From NCBI GenBank assembly GCA_013398055.1, contig VZRS01007399.1:197004-261003 (forward strand): 64,000 nt of DNA, in the 5' to 3' direction. Source of the DNA: Ifrita kowaldi. Lineage: Eukaryota; Chordata; Aves; Passeriformes; Cinclosomatidae. The position numbers and the translations under genes are program-made. The notes beneath the pieces are model-generated. The model ran no database searches. It saw only the letters and a list, made by a program, of their open reading frames with translations, and had not been told where the DNA came from. Below, piece after piece: positions 12,175-21,615 of this stretch (position 1 is the stretch's first letter; the number at the start of each line of letters is the position of its first letter).

Positions 12175-14459
12175 AAGGTTAAACATCTAAGGCAGTGCCA
12201 AAGGAGGAAAACTAGCATTTAGTCAGGTAAAATTTTGTATGGCCTTAACTCAGAAACCAGACCCATAAAGAGTGAAAGAAAAGAAATATGCTTATAGCTT
12301 AGGGTCTTAAGTGATAAGAAAATAATGCAAACATAAAGCCAGCAGTCCCCTGTTTCTGATCCTGAAGGAATCAGAAATCTCCAAGTGTAAGTATGTTGTG
12401 TATATATAGTATAAGAAAACTAACTCCAAATGCTGGGAAAATTTCCCATATAACAAAACCAATTCATCAGAAGTGTATAATCAAAGCATTAAAAAAAATC
12501 CCTCATGGGGAAAAATGTTTGCACCGCATACAGACAGACTCTGCAATATTTTCTCCTACCTAAGCTGTTCTTATGACTAAAAGGAAAAGGAATGAGGAGA
12601 TTTTTTTCATTCAGTCCACAAAACCCAAGTAGACTTTGTGAGCTTCTTTATGAAACAGTACTTTTAGTATCATAACCTAGAAAATATAAGAACATCACAA
12701 ACCTTCTGCCTGTTGATCTGCAAACTCACTTTCAAAAAAAGTGATGTCAAATCACTTGTAGCCAAAGGATTCACCATATCTGCAGCACCTGAAGTGCTCT
12801 GCACCAACTAGGACCATTATAGGTTCCAGAAGTTAGTAACCCATTCCAAATAATTTCTGTCCCGCAGAGTATCTGTGCATAATCACAACTAAAATGTGTT
12901 TAACTGAGTTTATACTAGAAAGACTTACAAGATGCTTGAACAAAGAATCATCCTAATACATTTCTCTTTATTTTTGCAATATTAAACTCACCATTTGCAA
13001 ACAGGTTTTTTTTAGACATATCTGTAACAATGTTTTCCCTATACTTAAAATAGAAAATTAATCCAACACCAGTAGTGCTAATCTCATTACTACTAATAAT
13101 AATAGTAATAGCATATTAAAAGTGAGTCACCTTTCTAGTTTTAAAAAAAGGGAAGAGCTAAGCCATTAAATAAAAATGTAAAAGATACCATGAAAAATGA
13201 ATGAAATATAATCAAGTACGCCAAAATATTTAGTCATCATTTGCTTGGACAAAGGGGAAACAAAACTGTATTATAAATTTATTATATAAAGAGCAATAAA
13301 AAAGCAACACAGTAGACCGGTATTTAACAGTTACCGGGATAAGCTATTCAGTTGTTGTGTGATGCTGCAATTGTTGATGAGGTTACAGTACTCCTCCACA
13401 TTTTTGTGTCCTGGTGATGATGAATTTTGGGGTTTTTCCCCACTTTATGGTAGCAGTTCTGATACTTAACTTAGGCAGTGAAGCTCAGGACATGCAAAAA
13501 GATTTCCAGGACTAAGGGCTGCAGCTGCACATGTGTCTGTCCCGCAGGTGATCCATGGGGCAAGGGACCTCTGCCAGTTCCACTAAATGTGCACTTACTG
13601 CAGTTCTAAAAAAAGAGCCAACATTTACCATTGCACATCAGCTTGCAGGAGAGATGCCCTTATAGGATATTATCAGCCATTCAAGCACTCAAGTTTTTAT
13701 TTCCAAGGGGAGCCTGGCAGAATGTATAATTCTTGACCAGAATGGAAACATACCATGTGTGACTTTCAAATATTATGTTTCTAATGTTGAAATCTCAGAC
13801 ATAATGGCCACAAACCAAGTAAATACAACTTGCTACAATAAAAGAAAACTGCTTTTAAAAGCTTAAAATGTTAACATTAGGATATTTAAAAAAAAAAATC
13901 TGGTTCATCTAGGACACTGTAAACATCTAGGCCTGAGTCCCACGCCATTGAAGTTATTAGGACTGCTTCCCTCTATTTCGACAGACCTTGGATAACTCTC
14001 TTATTTCTGTAGCTCTCAAACAGACAAATACATGCAATATATCATCTCAAAGCAAATGAAACTCAACACATTTCAGGGGCAGCACATTCATTTAAACAGA
14101 ACCATGTATACTATATATGGAAATGAAGTGTTCCTCTCAAAGATGCAAACCCGATGTATTCTCAGGCTATAAATATCATCAGGATTCAAAATGGGCCCTT
14201 TCTGACCAATATGCCTCTGGCAGGCATGGAAGATAGGTATCACTCCTTCTCATTTATTTAGACTCTGCTGCTTTTCCACCCTCCATCGCCAGCCAAGGTG
14301 ACGTGTGTGCCCCGGACAAAGCGCCCACACTGACAAACCATGAGTTCTAATTTGGAACTGGTGTATTTAGCCCCATATAATTTCACATAAATGCCAGTGC
14401 AGTCTTGTGATCTAACAGAGTTTTGCACTCACTTCCCAGTGAGGCATTGTATTCCTGCA

Positions 14460-14527
14460 AGGAACAGGGAGCTGGACTCAATGATCCTTAAGGCTCCCTT
14501 CTAACTCAAGATATTCTAGGATTCTAA
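14460..14527 (+). mobile_element. CR1 LINE 3'-end fragment
   Basis: The sequence GGAGCTGGACTCAATGATCC, followed by a CCTTAAGGCTCCCTTCTAAC-like segment and ending GATATTCTAGGATTCTA, is the diagnostic 3' end of avian CR1 elements, including the short terminal ATTCTA-type repeat. Only about 70 bases are recognisable. It is a 5'-truncated copy, as is typical for CR1, and carries no coding sequence. Confidence 0.75.
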
Positions 14528-17500
14528 GCCTTCAGCCATGTAGCAGCATATAAACCCATTACAGAAACACAGCTTTTTATAAGAACTTTTCAAAGCGTAG
14601 CTCCCTTCCTTTAGCCACTAAAATCATATGTGGGGGAGAAAAATATTTTTTAACCATTAACACCCACACATAATGTTTCAGCAATCTTTCCCTTAGAAAA
14701 CCTCCACAAGCTGTATTCACTGTGCCTTCCTCAGGCTTCTGATAATTCAGTAATTTTCATACATGTAAAATACACATTTCTATGCAATGTGACTAGGTAT
14801 GTTTAGTAGAACCAAAGGGATACCCTGTTCCCCAATTTCATCTAGTGTTATTTTTATGTTTACACCTCCCCAGCGACTGCTGCCCTCCAAGCCTCACACT
14901 ACAGGATGCCTTGCTGCTGCTGAACTACAGCCTGATCCTGCCGGGGAATTATCACCAGCCAGCCCTGAAATTCACATAAACTTTCGTCACTCTGAGTTGG
15001 ATTCCACAGAATAGCAGAGCCAATCTCAGAAGGAGCACTGACTGCCGCTCTGTGTTCTGCCTGCTGAATAGAGATTACTGCTTCTTTTTAGCATTTGTCC
15101 CAGGAAGGACACTCAATGACTAAGATTCACAATCCACTTTCTTGCAATAATACAGGACATACAAGTACCTTCATTGCTGGTTTTCATTATAATCATTAGA
15201 TCCCGTCCCTGCAGAGATTATACTTAGGGCTAGTGCTCTCTAAACGTTCAGAGTTTCTGTCTCTGGGGCTGTAAACTGCCCTCATTTCACATTCAGAAAT
15301 CCCAACTCATCAAAACTGAGTACATGGATCAGTGTTACTTAAAAGCTTTCTGTTTGCTATTATAGCCATTTCTTCTATTGAGCTAAACTGGAAAAAAGGT
15401 AAAATCTAATGGTTTTCAACCAGCACTTAGAGATTTGCAAACATGAGATTTTTAGGTTCTTTCTGAATGCAGATGTTCTCCTTAAATGCATGTGTAGCAA
15501 AGCCTTGAAAATGATACTGTACCAAAATAACAGTTTGGTTGAAAATGTTTGGTTTACAGGTTAAATCCTTACCTATACATTCTCTTTTGTGCATGCATAA
15601 CCTATTTTAGCATGTGTTTATAAAACATGAAATCCTTTATAAGCTCCAGAGAGCCACAAGTATCTTCCTTTTCAGAGCACGGAAAACACCAGCATACACC
15701 TCTCCACACCAGCGCCCTTTTCTGCTTGTAGAAACACCATCTGCAAAGGGCTGCAAGCACCTTTCCTTTCAGACCTTGACCTCCCCACCACGGCCATCTC
15801 TCAACTGGCAACCTGTCTGGAGAGGCTCTCCCGGAGTAATTGCACGCAGACCTCCTGACAGCCATGAGACAGGAATGATTGAGCCAGGCCGTGCATGTGA
15901 CTAACAAGCAAAATGCATTACAGTTGCCACTAATCCCTTGAGCCTTCCAGTTGTTCATCATAGGCTGCTGCCCAGTACCTCTTCAAGGGAGTCAAGGTGA
16001 CGCTTCCACGGACAGATTTAAATGAAGGGATCTCCTGCATTATGTCTCCACACGTATCTTCCAATGTACACCCAAACTTTTCTCAACAGAGCGTGCTTCA
16101 AATCTGTTTCTTTATTTGGAGAGGGCGTTTATGCAGGTATTGCTCAGAAACCAACAAACCTCGCCCACATGAGAGCCAGCCTGGAATGAATATTGCTTGT
16201 TGTATGGACAACTTAAACTTTTCCACTTACAAGTTTTCTCAGGCTTCTAGAGTTCTGAGTTGAAATTGTTAACTTTTCAAAGACAACTTCAGCAAATATT
16301 TTATTTCCAGCAGAACCAGGTTTTTTTCTACTCAGAACAAATGGGAATGTTGCTTGGTTTCTACTGACCAAATCTAGCACTGTGTAACTTACTACATTTC
16401 AGAAATATGGAGATGAAGGTCAAAGAAGACTATGAGGGCTTGTAATTTCAGGCTAGCAACTGCTACCTATAATCATAATTTCATTTTTTACATGCACACG
16501 TCCTAGGATGTGGAGAGGAAAAGCTCTTCAAAACACTGAATGCATCACAGTAAGGATATTTTCTACCTGCTAGAGCCTGATGACATAAGGTCCACAAGAG
16601 GTACCCTTCATTGGGGAACCAAGGAGCAGCAATAAGGGGTCCAGTATAGTATTCTTCAAAAGGAAACAAATTCCACTTGATTCTGCACTGACCAGCACCA
16701 GGAGCCGACTGTGCCCCAAACCTGGGCTCTCTCATTCCACTGCTCCTTCTCCATGATTTAGAGTTTGTTCAAAGCCAAAATATGGTATCAGATAGTGTAA
16801 GCAGCAAATGCCCTTCAGGAGCACAGAAAATGCCTAGGCAGATACATAATCAAAAGAATTATAGATTGTATAACATGCATTTAGCCCCTATGTGCACATC
16901 ATCATGCAGATTCATTTTATTTTTCCGCTGTTACCACAAACAAGAGCTAATGGTTTCAGAGTCCAGCCCAAGGAAGTTTAATCTCACATTCTACTTTTCA
17001 TACACAAACAGAAATGAGTTGGTCAAGGGACAAACAAAAAGCAATGACAAGTTATTTAGCAGTATCTAAGCAATATTGAAAATGTAGATGTAAACACTGA
17101 GGAGAAAACCAGCCTTTTTCAAGATTGGTTGCAAATAGACTGCAGCTAATTTTGAAAAATTCCATCTAAAATTATACACCATATTAAATAACGGAATACA
17201 AGGGCTCCAATAGTAATGACTGTCACACTACATGAAACACTGACAAGGAAGGTAAAGATTTACTTTTTTTTGACAGATTTTTTTAAAATGCCAACTCACA
17301 AAGCAGATGTGGAGCATGAAAAGCCTAAAAACTTCAACAATCATTTTTAGTACATGATTAAGAGTAATGTTCTATTCATATACAATTACATAAATGAGAT
17401 ACGGAATTTTAAGGGGTAATGATGATTCTGTTAGCAGTTTTCATATTCTTGACTTACAGTATCTTGACTTTCTTATCTCCAAGGGGGAAAAAAAAAAAGT

Positions 17501-19929
17501 AATGAAGTTTCATACCACAAAGTGTTAAACTGTTTATATCATAGTTTTAAATTCCAACTTTAAACTGAATAAGTTGAAGAGGGGGGAACTCCAAACAAAC
17601 CACATTCTAAATCCTTCTACATAACCATTAAAAAGTTTTACATCCCAAAGTCAAGTTAACAATCATCGACAAATCCATGGAATACTTCATGCTTAGAAGA
17701 TAGCAGGGAGAAAAAAATGAAACTTTTTGTGGTTCTTTGCAATAACAGATACAGACATGAGTATTAGCACAGTAACTCTGAATTATTCATATATAAATAT
17801 GTGAATTATTCAATAAGAGGCCACAGAAAGTTGACATGAGAAAGATTTCTTTTAGTTCTCTCACTGGGACCGCTCTTTAAGTAGATAGTGAGATGATGCT
17901 GGATAGCCCAACTCCCCTGCAACCTGTGGAGCAGCAGAAGAGGCAGCACAGGAAAGGAAAGCTCCTAATATGCAGAAAACTTCTTCAATCCTGCAGCAGG
18001 AGGAGCTACTTCTTCTAAAATTGCTTTTGTAGCAGGTCCAATAGAGTCAACATAGCATATATATGCATTCACATTTCTCACCAGCAGCTTTTCCAAACTC
18101 ACCAAGCAGCAAAGTATGTGCTTGGTAACAGCAAATTTTAAGACCTTTCCAGTTGTTGCTTCAGTTAGCCTTTATACCCTAAATACTAGAAAAGTGTTCT
18201 GCAATAACTAGCTATAACTAACATCCTTGCATACACAGAATTTCCTCCAACTCCCCCTTTTTATCATATAAGGAATGCAGGATCAGCCCTTGAAAGTTCT
18301 TCTTCGCCAGAGTTTTGAAAACCCTTACAAGTGGAACAAATAGGATCTAAAAGGAGACATATACCTCCCCCTACCTGCAGAGCCCTTAATCCTCCTGCCC
18401 CAGGGAACGACATTCATGGAACCTCGTCAGTTTCAAAGATGAAATAAACTCAAATCTTACAACCTGCCATAGCCACAGTATGTCAAGCTATTTGGACTGG
18501 AAGTGTTTGAACCCCTCGATGAAGCCTGTTACTAAACTGACATATCTAGCCCAAGAGGTTTTAAAGACAATTTGCACATACCTTTCTATACTGGTTAAGA
18601 AATGACTGATCTGCTGTAACTGACTGTGTCCCAGTAATGGACTATCTGACCAACAGTACTCACCAAGAAACCATGCCTAAGAAGTCTGTGTATAAGCCTC
18701 TAACTTTTCACTCTCTCAAGGAAGAAGCACAAGGTAATAACCGGCAGATTTTTCTTTTTTTGTCAAGAGCCCTGATAGCCTCTGTAGATTTGTCTCATTC
18801 TGTGGAGACAAAAATGCTAAATACACAATGAAACCAAAGGTTAAGTCTTCACTACTCACCCTTCCTTGAAAATTGTCTTTTACTGCTGTAGGAAATAGTA
18901 TCTTATTATCACAAATTCATTAGAGCTGTGTCATCGTATCTGGCTAACACCTCTCTAAGCAAGTTCAGGTTTGGTTTTCAATGACAAAAAAAATGCCTAT
19001 AGAAAAGTAGTGCTGCCTGATAGGATTCCTGATGCTTCAGGCTGACTTAAAAGCTTTTACTCCTTAACTTTAGCAATCACTGCTTCCATAGATGGGCCAA
19101 GTTCATTGTAATAGTTTAACTTCCACCTGGAATGTGGAGGTTCATTGAGGCAACCCAAACTACACGACAAACAAGTACCATAACTTTTCATGCCCTAACT
19201 TTGTTTCTGGTTTCCCCTAAATGCTGGGCCCTTCATACAGCTGGCATGTATGCTGTGTGTTTAGGGGGGAGGGGACAGGAGAAAGGGGAAGACAGCTCAC
19301 TGTACGTCAAAGCAAACCAGCAACCTAGCAACCATATATTAAAAGGTGTGTGTGTTTTTGTGGGTGTCTGTGTGCCAGGAATAACTGAAGCAGATATTAT
19401 TCCATTTGTAATTCAAAAAATGTGAAAAGGGAAGGGGAGAAACTCCAGTTGCTGGTCTATTTTGGGGTCTGTCAAAATCCACTTTCACAATACAGAGTCG
19501 TAACACTTTCTATGTCATTTTTCGTAATCAAAAATGAAAGTCTGGACTTGAGCAAGTTCTCAGCTTTGGTTTGAAAATAGGCCCTTCAAAGCAGAAGCTG
19601 AACTTACATGCTTTCTTCCAGCTGGTAATATGCAAAAATCAAAGGGGCAGAGAGGCTGCCTCAAAGACTTCACACTTAGGTTAAGAGAATACTTACTAGA
19701 ATACTTCTAGAAAGCTACATTTAATTCAACAAACAGAAACGTCAAAGATTCTCAGGGAGTGGAACTGGCTTTATAAAGGTTCCCTTGAGTGAGAAATTTA
19801 CCCCTTCAATTTTGCCGAAGTTTCTCATTCCACAAGACAACTGACAGTTTAGATCAGCATATGCAAGCTCCCACCGCATCATATGCGGTCCCAAGGGTGC
19901 ATATAAACTTCTGATCTGCACCATCCCAC
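14528..19929 (-). other. KCNMA1: KCNMA1 intron 1, promoter-proximal part; no exon seen
   Basis: AT-rich intronic sequence immediately downstream of exon 1. Overlapping frames at 15602-15961 (minus) and 15614-15904 (plus) are unremarkable and unlike any protein I know. A direct repeat of GAATTATTCA (17780-17789 and 17803-17812) flanks an AT-rich core. A TG-rich stretch lies at 19346-19375. Close to the gene, sequence composition rises into the CpG island. Confidence 0.7.
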
Positions 19930-20296
19930 CACACCAGCATGCGCGTCTCCGACAGGGCGAGCGTCGGACACCAGGTGCAACTCTCCTGCCACCAGATGAA
20001 AACGAAGGAGTTCCTGTGTGGGGTGGAACAGAGAAGGGGGAACGGGGGAGGAGCCGCGGGACTGCACCCAGCACCTCACCCCTCCAGCTACACTGCCCAC
20101 GTTGCAGCTCCCAACAGCCCGTGGCAACCCTAAGCCAAGAGCAGCCAGCACAGTGCCATCAACAACAGCCCCTCGGCGTCCGCTCCACCGCCACCTCGCC
20201 CAGGTGCCCTGCTCTGCAAGGCTGGGCTCCTACTACTCCTCACCACCACCACCGCACCAAACCATCACCGGCAGCAGGAGGGGAAGGCAAGGGGCA

Positions 20297-20305
20297 GTTA
20301 CCTTG
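20297..20305 (-). other. KCNMA1: 5' splice site (donor) of KCNMA1 exon 1
   Basis: Read on the minus strand the junction is CAAG|GTAAC, with the last exon base at 20302 and GT at 20301-20300. Residue homology to Slo1 stops exactly here: the frame reads HCGVKNK, where the known protein continues EAQK, but the genomic sequence continues with unrelated VTAPC. The junction falls between codons (phase 0). Confidence 0.95.
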
Positions 20306-20610
20306 TTTTTGACCCCGCAGTGGCAGCAGACAGTCCACAGGTACTTGAGGGTCCTCCACAGCAGGATGATAAACAGTCCCCCAAAGAAAGTAACCATGGA
20401 TGAGGCAAGGAAAGCCCACCACATGCGCTGTCCGCGGCTATCGCAGGGCACCTCCATGGTCACCGGGATGATGAGCGCATCCATCTTGGGCACATTGACG
20501 GGGGAGGAGGACGAGTCTGTGTTGAGATTGTTGGCGTTGATATTGTTACTCATTCTAATGCCGCTGCCGCTGCCGCCCGGGTAGGAGCCGCCGCCGCTGC
20601 CATTTGCCAT
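20302..20610 (-). CDS. KCNMA1: KCNMA1 coding exon 1: BK (Slo1) channel N-terminus and S0 helix (partial gene)
   Basis: This exon encodes the first 103 residues of the pore-forming alpha subunit of the large-conductance Ca2+/voltage-activated K+ channel at the plasma membrane. Residues 1-19 are a short Gly/Ser segment. A second in-frame Met is at 20 (MSNNINANN) and a third at 43 (MDALIIPVTMEVPC). Residues 63-85 (MWWAFLASSMV to IILLW) form S0, the extra helix that places the N-terminus outside the cell and contacts beta subunits. RTLKYLWTVCCHCG then enters the cytosol. Cys95, Cys96 and Cys98 correspond to C53/C54/C56 in MDALIIP numbering, the known S0-S1 palmitoylation sites. The ATG at 20608-20610 has G at -3 and G at +4 and is the first in-frame ATG after an in-frame TGA at 20683-20685. 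The frame runs to AAG|GTAACT, so the next intron is phase 0. The sequence matches my recollection of chicken Slo1. Exon 2 (starting EAQK in known Slo1) is not in the window. Confidence 0.97.
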
Positions 20611-20612
20611 AG

Positions 20613-20693
20613 CTAACAGCGAGCCGGGCGCGCAGGGGCTTCCGAGAGCTCCTCCCGCCGCCAGCGCCCCCCAAAAAGCCCATCACCAGCCAT
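20613..20693 (-). other. Upstream ORF, 26 codons, ending 2 nt before the KCNMA1 start
   Basis: An ATG at 20691-20693 (A at -3 and G at +4, a strong context) opens a 26-residue frame that begins MAGDGLFGG and ends ARPARC. Its TAG is at 20613-20615, so the minus strand reads TAG-CT-ATG into the KCNMA1 start. It is in a different frame from KCNMA1 (+1 relative). No ATG lies upstream of it in the same frame before the gap. It is a candidate translational control element rather than a gene for a peptide; whether it is in the mature mRNA depends on the unmapped transcription start. Confidence 0.6.
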
Positions 20694-20766
20694 ATTGCTG
20701 CTGCTGCTGCCGCCGCTGCTCAGCGGGGAAGGGATAAGGAGAGTAATAAAAATAAAAAGCCCCCAA

Positions 20767-20820
20767 TCAAAACAAACAAAAAACCAAACCAAACAAACAA
20801 ACAAACAAAAAAAAAAAAAA
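20767..20820. repeat. A-rich (AAAC)n low-complexity tract in the KCNMA1 5' flank
   Basis: The plus strand is a run of AAAC/AAACC-type units ending in 14-15 consecutive A. In the KCNMA1 sense it is a T-rich (GTTT)n tract about 160-210 nt upstream of the ATG. It is slippage-prone and likely polymorphic. Confidence 0.85.
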
Positions 20821-20983
20821 GCAGGTGAAGAGAAGCGACTGCACAATTCCCGGGTCCCTCTCGGGAGCCGACAGGCCGGTGAATTCCGAGCGTCCTCTTT
20901 GTACGGCGAAAATAATATTTTAAAAAATTAAAAATGATAATAAAAATATAGTCTCCTCCTCAGATTCCCACCCCTTCCTTCTC

Positions 20984-21446
20984 NNNNNNNNNNNNNNNNN
21001 NNNNNNNNNNNNNNNNNNNNNNNNNNNNNNNNNNNNNNNNNNNNNNNNNNNNNNNNNNNNNNNNNNNNNNNNNNNNNNNNNNNNNNNNNNNNNNNNNNNN
21101 NNNNNNNNNNNNNNNNNNNNNNNNNNNNNNNNNNNNNNNNNNNNNNNNNNNNNNNNNNNNNNNNNNNNNNNNNNNNNNNNNNNNNNNNNNNNNNNNNNNN
21201 NNNNNNNNNNNNNNNNNNNNNNNNNNNNNNNNNNNNNNNNNNNNNNNNNNNNNNNNNNNNNNNNNNNNNNNNNNNNNNNNNNNNNNNNNNNNNNNNNNNN
21301 NNNNNNNNNNNNNNNNNNNNNNNNNNNNNNNNNNNNNNNNNNNNNNNNNNNNNNNNNNNNNNNNNNNNNNNNNNNNNNNNNNNNNNNNNNNNNNNNNNNN
21401 NNNNNNNNNNNNNNNNNNNNNNNNNNNNNNNNNNNNNNNNNNNNNN
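20984..21446. other. Assembly gap (463 N)
   Basis: This is an unbroken run of N inside the KCNMA1 CpG island. The right edge begins with G-rich DNA, which suggests sequencing dropout in a very GC-rich or G4-prone promoter core. Translated frames that cross it are artefacts. The missing sequence may contain the transcription start and part of the 5' UTR. Confidence 0.99.
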
Positions 21447-21615
21447 GAGGGCAGGAGGGAGGGGGGCGCGCTCGGGGCTCGCAGGAGGCGGTTGAGCTGC
21501 AGCAGCAGGTGCCCGGGGATGCGCACGGCGCGGGAGGGGGGGAGCTGGCATGGAAACGCGGTAAGGGAGCGTGAAATAAACATCGGGGACCGTGGCGTGG
21601 GTTTTTCCGCTGAAG
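21447..21615. promoter_or_regulatory. CpG island (right part), upstream of KCNMA1, G-rich
   Basis: GC-rich, CpG-rich DNA resumes after the gap (GCGCGC, GCGCACGGCGCGGG and similar) and fades into AT-rich intergenic DNA by about 21615. The plus strand is strongly G-rich. It probably forms one island with 19930-20735. It is likely KCNMA1 core or upstream promoter; no TATA box is evident. Confidence 0.7.
21449..21477 (+). promoter_or_regulatory. Potential G-quadruplex motif at the gap edge
   Basis: Four G runs are closely spaced: GGG at 21449-21451, GGG at 21457-21459, GGGGGG at 21461-21466 and GGGG at 21474-21477, with loops of 5, 1 and 7 bases. A second G-rich patch lies at about 21513-21543 (GGGG, GCGCGGGAGG and a run of seven G). 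Motifs of this kind are common in promoters and cause assembly dropout. Confidence 0.55.

Larger units (their letters stand above)
10190..14450 (-). other. KCNMA1: KCNMA1 intron 1, middle part; no exon seen
   Basis: This is AT-rich intronic sequence. A somewhat GC-richer, less repetitive patch lies at about 11120-11570 and contains a minus-strand TATA box and a strong donor (listed separately). There is a perfect 14-bp inverted repeat at 12145-12174 and a short interrupted (AAT)n at 13088-13110. No reading frame above 72 codons and no recognisable domain. Confidence 0.7.
19930..20735. promoter_or_regulatory. CpG island covering KCNMA1 exon 1 (left part)
   Basis: The otherwise AT-rich window changes sharply here to GC-rich DNA dense in CpG, for example in the segments around 19941-19971, 20051-20061, 20171-20196 and 20560-20670. 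It spans the start of intron 1, exon 1 and the near 5' UTR. This is typical of the 5' end of a broadly regulated vertebrate gene. I set the limits by eye. Confidence 0.85.
20611..20983 (-). other. KCNMA1: KCNMA1 5' UTR / proximal promoter sequence up to the assembly gap
   Basis: This is the sequence directly upstream of the MANG start on the minus strand. Near the ATG it is GC-rich, with a CAG/CGG-type triplet tract (about 20694-20721). It then passes through a T-rich low-complexity tract (20767-20820), a second GC-rich piece (about 20848-20905) and an AT-rich block (20908-20953). The in-frame TGA at 20683-20685 excludes an N-terminal extension of the protein from this side. The transcription start cannot be fixed: it lies either in this stretch or in the gap that follows. 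No splice acceptor is needed to explain exon 1, so I treat this as contiguous UTR/promoter, by inference. Confidence 0.7.

Noticed and set aside
1..20301. KCNMA1 exon 2 within the window
   Set aside because: No frame encodes the EAQKI start or the GWMTSVKDWAG region expected of the following Slo1 exon.
20018..20584. 188-codon plus-strand frame across KCNMA1 exon 1
   Set aside because: It opens with GTG, not ATG, and is the antisense shadow of a GC-rich exon. The minus-strand frame has clear Slo1 identity.
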